DNA of 6,024 nucleotides from an uncultured Erysipelotrichaceae bacterium (GTDB taxonomy: Bacteria; Bacillota_I; Bacilli_A; RFN20; CAG-826): assembly GCA_902791085.1 (NCBI GenBank), contig CADAUN010000090.1:1-6024 (forward strand), given 5' to 3'. The notes under the pieces are model-generated. The model was not told the origin of the DNA. It did not search any database and was given only the letters and a program-made list of their open reading frames with translations. Position 1 is the stretch's first letter. Every line of letters begins with the position of its first letter. A program made the translations under genes and the position numbers. Positions 1 through 5,184 of this stretch are shown here, piece by piece.

Positions 1-1095
1 GTTCGTCATGCCGAGTTCTTCGCCTTGGTAAAGGAAAGGAACGCCGCGAAGCGACAACAATAAAGTCGCAAACGCTTTCGCAGCCATTTGGGCAGATTTG
101 GAGTTACGAACCAGGCGGCTCAAAGAACGAGGGAGATTCTTATTTTCAAAATAAGGAACGTTCCCATCCAATTCCCGTTGCCAAGAAAAGACCATTTCAT
201 GCAACGCTTTTAAAGAATATCGGTTCTGCCAGTGACGCGGTCTTTCGTTTTGCCCCCAGCCATAAGCACGGGGTTGCACAAAATCAACCGCTTCCGTCAC
301 AAAACGCCTGGCATTCTTGTAAGGAATCTCGCCAACACAGCCGATGATCATGCAGTCATAATGAGAAAAGACATCTTCGCGGAAATGACGGAAGAGCGCA
401 TGATCTCCTTCCGTCACACGACAATGTTCTTCTCCGATAAGAAACTTAGCCTTCTTCCCTTTCTCTAACGACTCTTTACATAAAGAATCAATGGCGTCAA
501 AACGGAAACCATAAATGCCTAAATCAAGATAGAAACGGAAGATTTTTTCCATTTCCTGTTGAAACAAAGGAGAGTCGCCATTGATGTCCGCTTCTTCTTT
601 TCGATGGGTATGAAGATACCATGCTTTTGCTTCAGGAACATAAGTCCAAGCAGAGGAAGCGTCCGCCATCGTCCAATTGTTTGGAGGAAGACGATTTTTC
701 TTTCGCCCGACCGACCAAACGAAACAAGAACGGAAGGGAGAATTGGATTCGAAAGAAGAAGAGAACCAGGGATGTTTGATCGAAACATGATGGATCGGAA
801 AATCCAAAATCACCTTAAGGTTTCTTTTTTCTGCTTCTTTGACGAGTCGTTTTAAATCCTCGAGGGAACCAAATTCCGGTCGCAAAGAATAATAATCCAT
901 CACATCTTCGCCATCGTCTAAATTTGGCGAAGCAAAGAGAGGCGATAAATCCAAAACCTGGACGCCGAAAGACGCTAAGTCATCAAGATGAGAAAGCACA
1001 CCCTCCAAATCACCAACGCCGTCATCATTCGAATCGGCAAAAGAAGGCACATAGATTTGATAGACAGTCCAAGCGAGTTTTTCCGTTAGTTTCAT
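1..1095 (-). CDS. GH13 family protein, oligo-1,6-glucosidase-like, partial; probable catalytic-site loss
   Basis: The reading frame is open from ATG at 1095 to the left edge, giving 365 residues of a protein usually about 550 long; the C-terminus lies outside. The start MKLTEKLAWTVYQIYVPSF, then GVGDLEG (26-32) and SPNLDDGED (56-64), match the N-terminal barrel of GH13 alpha-glucosidases that cleave short alpha-1,6 or alpha-1,4 glucosides in the cytoplasm. Later landmarks are PEFGSLEDL, region I at D98, HPWF (108-111), PPNNWT, DINGDSPLF, region II GFRFDAI with nucleophile D200, and YQGEELGMTN at the edge. Unusually, region III reads IIGC at 250-253 where the family has a VGE-type motif, and region IV reads NKN at 318-320 instead of NHD. 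The region I Asn is His102 and the GYD tyrosine is Glu63. The fold assignment is secure, but activity is doubtful. The ribosome site is weak (GTGGTG just upstream). It lies downstream of the sugar-binding remnant, so it probably belonged to that sugar operon. Confidence 0.9.
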   Translation of the reverse strand, partial: MKLTEKLAWTVYQIYVPSFADSNDDGVGDLEGVLSHLDDLASFGVQVLDLSPLFASPNLDDGEDVMDYYSLRPEFGSLEDLKRLVKEAEKRNLKVILDFPIHHVSIKHPWFSSSFESNSPFRSCFVWSVGRKKNRLPPNNWTMADASSAWTYVPEAKAWYLHTHRKEEADINGDSPLFQQEMEKIFRFYLDLGIYGFRFDAIDSLCKESLEKGKKAKFLIGEEHCRVTEGDHALFRHFREDVFSHYDCMIIGCVGEIPYKNARRFVTEAVDFVQPRAYGWGQNERPRHWQNRYSLKALHEMVFSWQRELDGNVPYFENKNLPRSLSRLVRNSKSAQMAAKAFATLLLSLRGVPFLYQGEELGMTN

Positions 1096-1132
1096 GCGAC
1101 ACCACTATAACACGAAAATAAAAAATACCTAG

Positions 1133-1156
1133 AAAAATAAGTTCCTTCTTAAGGAA
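1133..1156 (-). terminator. weak hairpin plus T-rich tract after the sugar-binding remnant
   Basis: On the minus strand TTCCTT, loop AAG, AAGGAA is followed after one base by TTATTTTT. The stem is only six pairs with two G-C pairs, so it is a weak candidate rho-independent terminator. It sits 15 bases after the premature end of the sugar-binding remnant and before the GH13 start. It may be the original gene-end signal, brought close by deletion of the intervening sequence. Confidence 0.3.
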
Positions 1157-1170
1157 AGAAGTAATGTGGA

Positions 1171-1518
1171 TTATTCTTCCAAAAAGGCATCGCCACATAG
1201 ACCCACATCATAATCGGTGTGATCAATTTGATTCGAAAGCGCGCCGTCAAGGAAAACAAAGTCCGGTGGATTGCCGCCTCTCCAACGATTGGCCATCGCT
1301 TCGTTAACGTTGTTGTCCATGTTCGCGATGATTTCGTATTCAGGGTGCGCTTTTTCGAATTTTTGGAACGCATAGGTCCATGGTGCAGTGCCATAACCGC
1401 CAGCAAAGATTTGGAGCTCGAACGTTTTTGGAGCTGCCTTGCTCGATCCGCTTCCGTCACCGCAAGAGGCAAGAGTCGTCAAGGAAAGAAGAGCAAGAAT
1501 CAAAATCTTTTATCGCAT
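1171..1518 (-). pseudogene. truncated ABC-transporter sugar-binding lipoprotein with stop at codon 3
   Basis: An ATG at 1518 has an ideal AAGGAG site six bases upstream, but the reading is Met-Arg-stop. The same frame then continues KILILALLSLTTLASCG, a complete signal peptide with lipobox LASC, followed by a Ser/Gly linker. The mature part contains AGGYGTAPW, FEKAHPEYEI and GGNPPDFVFLDG, which resemble the N-terminal lobe of family-1 extracellular sugar-binding proteins that deliver oligosaccharides to ABC permeases. These proteins are normally about 400-450 residues; this frame stops after about 115. The only in-frame start after the stop is a TTG at 1503, which would remove the charged n-region of the signal peptide and has no good ribosome site. 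I read it as a dead gene with both an early nonsense codon and a large 3' deletion. No permease genes follow. The placement beside GH13 and GH36 genes suggests an alpha-glucoside or alpha-galactoside substrate, which is inference. Confidence 0.8.
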
Positions 1519-1523
1519 AAGAT

Positions 1524-1600
1524 TCTCCTTTATTGTTTCTTTTATTATAAATAAAGCACTTAGAATAACGATGTGCTACGGTTACTAAAAAATGTGCTTT
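1524..1600 (-). promoter_or_regulatory. promoter, inverted repeats and ribosome site of the sugar-binding remnant
   Basis: On the minus strand a perfect TATAAT -10 box lies at 1549-1544, about 26 bases before the ATG at 1518, and AAGGAGA lies at 1530-1524. No good -35 box is seen at the right distance. AAAGCAC (1600-1594), AGCAC (1577-1573) and GTGCTTT (1559-1553) form two alternative inverted repeats: the downstream arm can pair with either upstream arm. The downstream arm sits just upstream of the -10 box, where a repressor would block transcription. An operator is therefore plausible but unproven. Confidence 0.5.
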
Positions 1601-1655
1601 TTATCGTTTTGCATCGGCTTATATGGAACCGCAGACAAATGTTGTGTAAGAAAAA

Positions 1656-1848
1656 ATCCGGCCACGTATCCACCCCATGGGGTGGTGTATGTATGTTAAC
1701 GATAGCGTGACTAATATCGTCCTGTCCATGTCTACTTTATTGATAGCACTTCAGCTGCCCCATCCGGCATTGCCGACCATTGTCGGCAAGAGTAATGGCA
1801 AGTGACTGATATATGCCTGAAGTGTCTATTTTTTTCTTGACTAGTGCA
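1656..1848 (-). repeat. two direct, diverged copies of an IS3-like terminus, each with a hairpin
   Basis: Read on the minus strand, one unit starts at 1848 (TGCACTAGTCAAG...) and a second at 1753 (TGAAGTGCTATCAA...), 95 bases apart. Both show the same ordered blocks: TG at the end, TAGACA ending at base 25 or 26, CAGG at bases 30-33, AGTCAC at about 42-48, then a perfect hairpin and GCCGGAT. The hairpin differs: TTGCCGAC/GTCGGCAA with loop AATG (1770-1789) in the first, and the palindrome CCACCCCATGGGGTGG (1670-1685) in the second. A TG terminus with an internal TAGACA resembles IS3-family inverted repeats. The first unit begins exactly where the orfA similarity stops. Confidence 0.5.
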
Positions 1849-1955
1849 GGCCTTCCTTATGCCCCAGCCCGATTCCACGACCCTTCTCACCGAGTGGAGC
1901 CTCGTCTCAAGATCGTAGGCAGGTAATTCCTCTCCTTTTCGCTTATAATGTCCAT
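1849..1955 (-). pseudogene. IS3-family transposase OrfA, N-terminal remnant with frameshift at codon 2
   Basis: AAAGGAG at 1967-1961 precedes an ATG at 1955. In the ATG frame only 22 codons follow. One base over, the sequence reads GHYKRKGEELPAYDLETRL and continues HSVRRVVESGWGIRKA, the type of N-terminal helix-turn-helix that IS3 OrfA proteins use to bind their ends. Restoring one G (ATG GGA CAT) joins the start to this frame, so a single-base deletion at codon 2 is the simplest explanation. The similarity ends at 1849, directly against the IS-end-like repeat starting at 1848, which suggests interruption by another element. OrfA is normally about 90-120 residues; about 35 survive. The family assignment rests on motif feel, not on a database search. 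Confidence 0.6.
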
Positions 1956-2006
1956 GGCATCTCCTTTCGTGCTTTCTTGGCCGAAAACATGATAAGGCGA
2001 GATGCC
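1953..2006 (-). promoter_or_regulatory. inverted repeat covering the ribosome site of the orfA remnant
   Basis: On the minus strand GGCATCTC (2006-1999) is exactly complementary to GAGATGCC (1963-1956), with a 35-base loop. The downstream arm contains the end of the AAAGGAG ribosome site and ends directly before the ATG at 1955. In a transcript entering from outside, this stem would hide the start region. IS10 and IS50 use such a fold to suppress translation from readthrough transcripts; a similar role here is inference. Confidence 0.5.
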
Positions 2007-2012
2007 TTTTTC

Positions 2013-2044
2013 TTTCGCCTCGGCGAAAACCCCTTAAGGGGTTT
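2013..2044. repeat. two overlapping perfect hairpins
   Basis: TTTCGCC, TC, GGCGAAA (2013-2028) runs into the 18-base perfect palindrome AAACCCCTTAAGGGGTTT (2027-2044); they share two bases. On the minus strand the second palindrome comes first and is followed by TTTTCGCC. A third alternative pairs AGGCGA (2021-2026) in the first hairpin with TCGCCT at 1995-2000. They could act as a terminator between the alpha-galactosidase gene and the IS debris, though no long T tract follows the strong stem. Confidence 0.5.
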
Positions 2045-2159
2045 GGGGAAAGGAACCGGCTACCGATTTTGCTTCACATCATTTGATATTAAACATCTTT
2101 GAAAGAAGGGGGCTCTGCCATTCCGCTGTCGAAAAAACGCAAAGAAAATGTCGTTTAAT

Positions 2160-4178
2160 TCAGTCATCGATTTCAAAAAGGCGGGCGGACTCGCTTTGGG
2201 GCAAAGAAACATGCATCATTCCATCTTGCAAGGTAAATTCCGTCTCTAATGAACGCGGGTAAAGCACACGCACTGATGACACATCGTCTAATGGTATATA
2301 CGCTTCCTTGTTTCCGCGTAACACCCAAAGCGCAAGATATGTCTTTTGCCCCGTTTTTAATCCGCAAGCAACCACTTTCTTTGAAAAATCAGTGAAGCCC
2401 AAAGGGAAATAAGGCAAGGCAATTCGTTTTATGGCATTGAGTTTTTCAATGCACTTCACTCCTTCTTTCAGCAAGGAAAACTGTTCCTCTTTCAACAAGG
2501 ACAAATCGCTGCTTAAATGGGTTCTCCCCAACATTGCGTTAATCACATTAAGAGCAACTTTTTCTTGGCTTAAAGCAGTCCCTTGACGCGACACTGGATA
2601 GCACCAAACGGCCGCTTGTTCTGGCAACGTAGCAGCAAGAATGTTGCCTGCAATGTAAGGATATAGGCGATCATCGGTTTGATCGGAAGTCGAAACGATA
2701 GGAAAATGTTTCAAAGTCTCATAATCCATCCGCATTCCGCCAGAAGAGCAGGTTTCAAACAGGACATTTGGAAAGGCGCTTTGAATTTCATCAACCCAAG
2801 CGAGATAAGCCTTCCGTTCCGCTTCAAAATCGCCATCAACAAAGCCTGCATCGACATTGCAATCCATCTTGATATAATCTGCGCCATAATCTTCGACCAT
2901 GCGGTGAATCGTATCCGTCAAATATGAGCGCACTTTCTCACACCGAAAATCCAAAATATATTTATCCGCCACGCAGATTCGCTTGCCATTTCGTTTCAAA
3001 AAGCAGTCGTCATTATAATAGTCGAGCATTTTCCGACAACGAATTCCAACGATTTCCGGTTCGATCCATAAACCGGCTTTCAACCCAAGGCGCCGTAAAT
3101 AATCGGTCGTTTGCCGTAAACCATGAGGAAAGTTTTTCTCGCTCTCTATCCATTCCCCCATATAGGGATACACCCAAACCCCATCAGGTACGTCATCATG
3201 CCATCCGCAGTCGATTACATAATAGACTGCGCCGCTTCTAGCGATTGCTTTTGCATATCGCCTTGTTTTTTCTTCTTTCGGTGAATCCCAAGACAAATGC
3301 ATATATTCGTTAAAAATGATGGGCAAATCCCGATCTGGAACGGATGGTTTTACGATATGGCGGCGATAAATTGTCATTTGACCAACGACATCATTAAGAC
3401 TTTTCCCAAAGCAAAATGCCACCCTTGTACATTCATAAGTATCGCCTGGCAGCAAAGTTTTGGCATAACGATGCGCAGGCGAAGGATTGCCGGACAAAGC
3501 GAGATAAAAATCATCCTCCACAGCCGAGATTTCATAATACCAATTGTGGTTGCTTTCCATTTGAAACATTAAAAAATCACTCGTTTCTCGATTTTCGATG
3601 ATGCCTTGCGGCAATTGGGCTTTAGAAGACCATGAACCGATGTTTGCAAACGAGAGTTTTTTGAAATTTCGAGCATCGGAGCGGAAGAATCCCGCATCAA
3701 AAAGCGAGATTTGACGCGGCTGGCATTCCGCATGATGGCTCTGCGTGAAGGCATAAAAGTAGGTTTGTTCAGGGCGGTCAATGCCACTCCCGATGCCGTT
3801 TAGAATCACCGTTGAAACGCTTTCGAGCGTCAGCGGGTGAGAAGAGATATTTCGTAGCGTTTTGGTCACGGCGATAGTGTTGGTGTCAGCAAAAGAAAGA
3901 AAACGTGTTTCCACTTCTAAACGCTCGTTCCGTTCAATGATACGCAAGGTTGATTCTTGCATCTCATGCGTTACATAAAGAAAATCCGCGCCATCGCTTT
4001 TCTCGATTGACAAAGAAGAGCAGACCGATTGCGTGTCGCCTCCCGCTGTTTGGATTTCTGTTAATGGCAGTCGCGTCTTTTGATTGGCGCCCGCTCTCAT
4101 TGACCCAAACGAAGTCAAAAAGACATGTCCATCATAAATTTGAAATCGTAACGAATGAAACAATATGTCTTGACCCAT
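2160..4178 (-). CDS. alpha-galactosidase, glycoside hydrolase family 36
   Basis: This 672-residue protein hydrolyses terminal alpha-1,6-linked galactose from sugars such as melibiose and raffinose; no signal peptide is seen, so it should be cytoplasmic. An N-terminal beta-rich supersandwich domain (about 1-275) precedes a TIM barrel. Family landmarks are PIIFNEYMHLSWD (286-298), YVIDCGWHDD (320-329), GLKAGLWIEPEIVG (365-378), YIKMDCN with nucleophile D439, CSSGGMRMD (477-485) and STSDQTDD with acid/base D499. The usual KWDMN motif is KMDCN here, a mild divergence that keeps the catalytic residue. Bacterial GH36 enzymes are often about 730 residues, so it is slightly short, but both ends look natural. 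AAAGGG lies six bases before the ATG at 4178, supporting that start. It is the only clearly intact gene in the window. Its likely partners, the sugar-binding remnant and the GH13 gene, lie downstream on the same strand but are separated by IS debris. Confidence 0.95.
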   Translation of the reverse strand: MGQDILFHSLRFQIYDGHVFLTSFGSMRAGANQKTRLPLTEIQTAGGDTQSVCSSLSIEKSDGADFLYVTHEMQESTLRIIERNERLEVETRFLSFADTNTIAVTKTLRNISSHPLTLESVSTVILNGIGSGIDRPEQTYFYAFTQSHHAECQPRQISLFDAGFFRSDARNFKKLSFANIGSWSSKAQLPQGIIENRETSDFLMFQMESNHNWYYEISAVEDDFYLALSGNPSPAHRYAKTLLPGDTYECTRVAFCFGKSLNDVVGQMTIYRRHIVKPSVPDRDLPIIFNEYMHLSWDSPKEEKTRRYAKAIARSGAVYYVIDCGWHDDVPDGVWVYPYMGEWIESEKNFPHGLRQTTDYLRRLGLKAGLWIEPEIVGIRCRKMLDYYNDDCFLKRNGKRICVADKYILDFRCEKVRSYLTDTIHRMVEDYGADYIKMDCNVDAGFVDGDFEAERKAYLAWVDEIQSAFPNVLFETCSSGGMRMDYETLKHFPIVSTSDQTDDRLYPYIAGNILAATLPEQAAVWCYPVSRQGTALSQEKVALNVINAMLGRTHLSSDLSLLKEEQFSLLKEGVKCIEKLNAIKRIALPYFPLGFTDFSKKVVACGLKTGQKTYLALWVLRGNKEAYIPLDDVSSVRVLYPRSLETEFTLQDGMMHVSLPQSESARLFEIDD

Positions 4179-4226
4179 ATTCAGCCCTTTCTACTCTATA
4201 AAATATTCTTTTCGCCATAGAAACAA
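4179..4226 (-). promoter_or_regulatory. ribosome site and possible weak promoter of the alpha-galactosidase gene
   Basis: AAAGGG sits six bases before the ATG at 4178. Further upstream on the minus strand TTGTTT (4226-4221) and TTTATA (4202-4197) are spaced 18 bases apart and could form a weak promoter. The whole leader is A/T-rich, so chance matches are easy. It begins right after the transposase-like ORF ending at 4230, so the gene may be driven from this short gap or from insertion-sequence readthrough. Confidence 0.35.
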
Positions 4227-4229
4227 GCG

Positions 4230-4589
4230 TTAGTTATCAGCTGATGTGAGACATTTTAGCAGTCTCGGGCATCTGACCTCGCCCGTATTCTCCATAATCC
4301 GTCTCAGGCTGTCAAGTTCCGCTTGGTTGGGCGATTTCAGCTTAAGCACCATCCTCGGGGCCGAATTGTATCGGTTCATCCAGGCTTTCCCCTGTTTTCT
4401 GAGCTCGTCGTATTTGCTTCCCTTGGGCGACCTCTCCTTGTCGAATTTGCCGCCGTTTTCGTAGTATTTCTTCAGGGTATGCCTGTCGATGCCCGTCTTC
4501 CTGGAAAGCTCGGAGAAGTTGGGCTTGATCTCGTATTGCTTGCACATGTTGAGTTCCGCGAGGGCCTTTGTGAGATTCGGTTTGGTCAT
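4230..4589 (-). CDS. small chimeric transposase-like ORF: IS21 IstA-like N-terminus, foreign tail
   Basis: This ORF encodes 119 residues. Residues 20-47 (EIKPNFSELSRKTGIDRHTL to KKYYENGG) form a helix-turn-helix like the N-terminus of IS21-family IstA transposases, followed by a basic linker ending SKYDELRK (58-65). IstA is normally about 400-500 residues with a DDE core; none is present. From about residue 66 the sequence changes: AWMNRYNSAPRMVLKLKSPN (69-88) loosely recalls the C-terminal end of IS3-type integrase cores, with YN, R, LK and SP in order. The product cannot be an active transposase. It may be a remnant produced by recombination between two elements, or an independent DNA-binding protein. 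The start at 4589 has GGCGG about nine bases upstream. An alpha-galactosidase gene follows after a 51-base gap. Confidence 0.5.
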   Translation of the reverse strand: MTKPNLTKALAELNMCKQYEIKPNFSELSRKTGIDRHTLKKYYENGGKFDKERSPKGSKYDELRKQGKAWMNRYNSAPRMVLKLKSPNQAELDSLRRIMENTGEVRCPRLLKCLTSADN

Positions 4590-4698
4590 TGTCGTTTACC
4601 GCCTTTCAGCATAAGTATCGACACATCCTCGCCGAGGATGAAATAACTTTTACCAATTCTGGTGAAATCCACTTCATCCGAATGGGAGTGCGGACATT
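4590..4698. other. spacer between two transposase remnants, with a perfect hairpin
   Basis: CATCCTCG, C, CGAGGATG (4624-4640) is a perfect eight-pair hairpin with no T tract on either side, so it is not an ordinary terminator. On the minus strand an open frame reads GPIKCPHSHSDEVDF and later SYFILGEDVSILMLKGGKRQ, ending in a TGA that overlaps the ATG at 4589. The first part resembles a transposase zinc-binding start (CPxCxSxxV) with the second Cys replaced, but it is too short to assign. Confidence 0.3.
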
Positions 4699-4918
4699 TT
4701 ATTGGACCGTCTTTTCGTATTCTAGCAAATATTCCTTTGAGCTTGTGTTCCCAAGCCTTGCCTTAATTCGCTTGTCGCGGAACCAAACAAGGTATTTTTT
4801 CCAATTGCGGGATGAACTCATCGGTGCTCACCGACGCCCAATCATTTGGGTAGTAGAATTCATTCTTCACCGTCCCGTTAACGTTCTTTAGTCTCCACGC
4901 TACGTCGACCGGCAATAC
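4699..4918 (-). mobile_element. IS3-family OrfB C-terminal fragment, frameshifted
   Basis: In the 4763-5134 frame, residues 73-113 end in NGTVKNEFYYPNDW and STDEFIPQLEK, which look like the part of IS3 OrfB after the last catalytic region. The frame then hits a stop, but dropping one A from the A6 run at 4795-4800 gives QLEKYLVWFRDKRIKARLG, then SSKEYLLEYEKTVQ and a stop at 4699. This tail, with W-x-R-x-K-R-I-K, LG and EY, is the typical end of OrfB. The fragment lacks the catalytic DDE residues. Just after the stop comes AAAATGTCCGCACTCCC, as would be expected near an IS3 right end. Family assignment is by eye. Confidence 0.6.
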
Positions 4919-5134
4919 GTTTGCAGCCTTCATCCGCCGCTTGTCGAAGAACTCATAGTCGAACCTCGCAAGATAAGCAAGGCCCTTGTTGCTCCATACG
5001 GGGAGGTTGGATCCGCTTAGCTCGATGTAGCGTTTGATCAGCTCATCAACATATTGGTAGATGTATGGAACCTTGTTTCCAGGTTGTTGCTTCAGCTTGA
5101 AGAAGAAGCATTGGTTCCAGTAATAGCGGATCAT
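4763..5134 (-). CDS. ORF of unknown origin running into IS3 OrfB remnant
   Basis: The ORF has 123 residues from an ATG at 5134 that lacks a convincing ribosome site. Residues 1-70 (starting MIRYYWNQCFFFKLKQQ and including YIYQYVDELIKRYIEL) are not recognised; they are rich in aromatic and basic residues with no membrane segment or metal site. Residues from about 73 on belong to an IS3 OrfB end. The same frame is open upstream to a TGA just before AAG at 5202, reading KADQFLKFCYGTIDISLQDI, without any start codon. That suggests the N-terminal half is the continuation of the DUF1998 protein after a one-base loss at 5202-5204, and that an IS insertion or recombination joined it to OrfB. It is unlikely to be an independent gene. 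Confidence 0.45.
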   Translation of the reverse strand: MIRYYWNQCFFFKLKQQPGNKVPYIYQYVDELIKRYIELSGSNLPVWSNKGLAYLARFDYEFFDKRRMKAANVLPVDVAWRLKNVNGTVKNEFYYPNDWASVSTDEFIPQLEKIPCLVPRQAN

Positions 5135-5184
5135 GCAGTCCGCGATATCCTGAAGGGAGATGTCGATGGTTCCATAACAAAATT

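Larger units (their letters stand above)
1519..2159. other. gene-free stretch rich in insertion-sequence debris and hairpins
   Basis: No intact gene is visible on either strand. From left to right it holds the promoter of the sugar-binding remnant, two tandem IS-end-like repeats with hairpins (1656-1848), a frameshifted IS3 orfA start (1849-1955), an inverted repeat over that gene's ribosome site, and two overlapping palindromes (2013-2044). Between about 2050 and 2159 I see only the tail of the alpha-galactosidase gene and a T6 run at 2132-2137 (minus strand) with a poor five-pair stem, too weak to call a terminator confidently. Confidence 0.6.

Noticed and set aside
232..468. Plus-strand ORF of 78 codons
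   Set aside because: It lies opposite the clearly coding GH13 frame and has no recognisable motif.
519..855. Short ORFs on both strands within the GH13 gene
   Set aside because: They are shadows of the GH13 reading frame, without ribosome sites or family motifs.
924..1121. Plus-strand basic ORF of 65 codons
   Set aside because: Its composition (Arg, His, Lys, Gln) follows from being antisense to the GH13 start region.
1149..1472. Alternative minus-strand frame over the sugar-binding remnant
   Set aside because: The lipobox and binding-protein motifs are all in the other frame; this frame has none.
1219..1554. Plus-strand ORF of 111 codons over the sugar-binding remnant
   Set aside because: It is antisense to a recognisable gene and to its promoter, with no supporting start signals.
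1656..1848. CRISPR array
   Set aside because: There are only two diverged units, with no short identical repeats and no regular spacers.
2679..4201. Several plus-strand ORFs inside the alpha-galactosidase gene
   Set aside because: All are antisense to an intact 672-residue GH36 protein and show no family features.
4624..4640. Terminator
   Set aside because: The hairpin is perfect but has no T tract on either strand, so a rho-independent terminator is not supported.
4246..4646. Plus-strand ORFs opposite the IS21-like ORF
   Set aside because: The helix-turn-helix signature is on the minus strand; the plus-strand frames look like shadows.
4795..4800. Programmed IS3 ribosomal frameshift
   Set aside because: The IS3 signal lies between orfA and orfB and shifts -1; this site is near the OrfB end and needs a +1 change.
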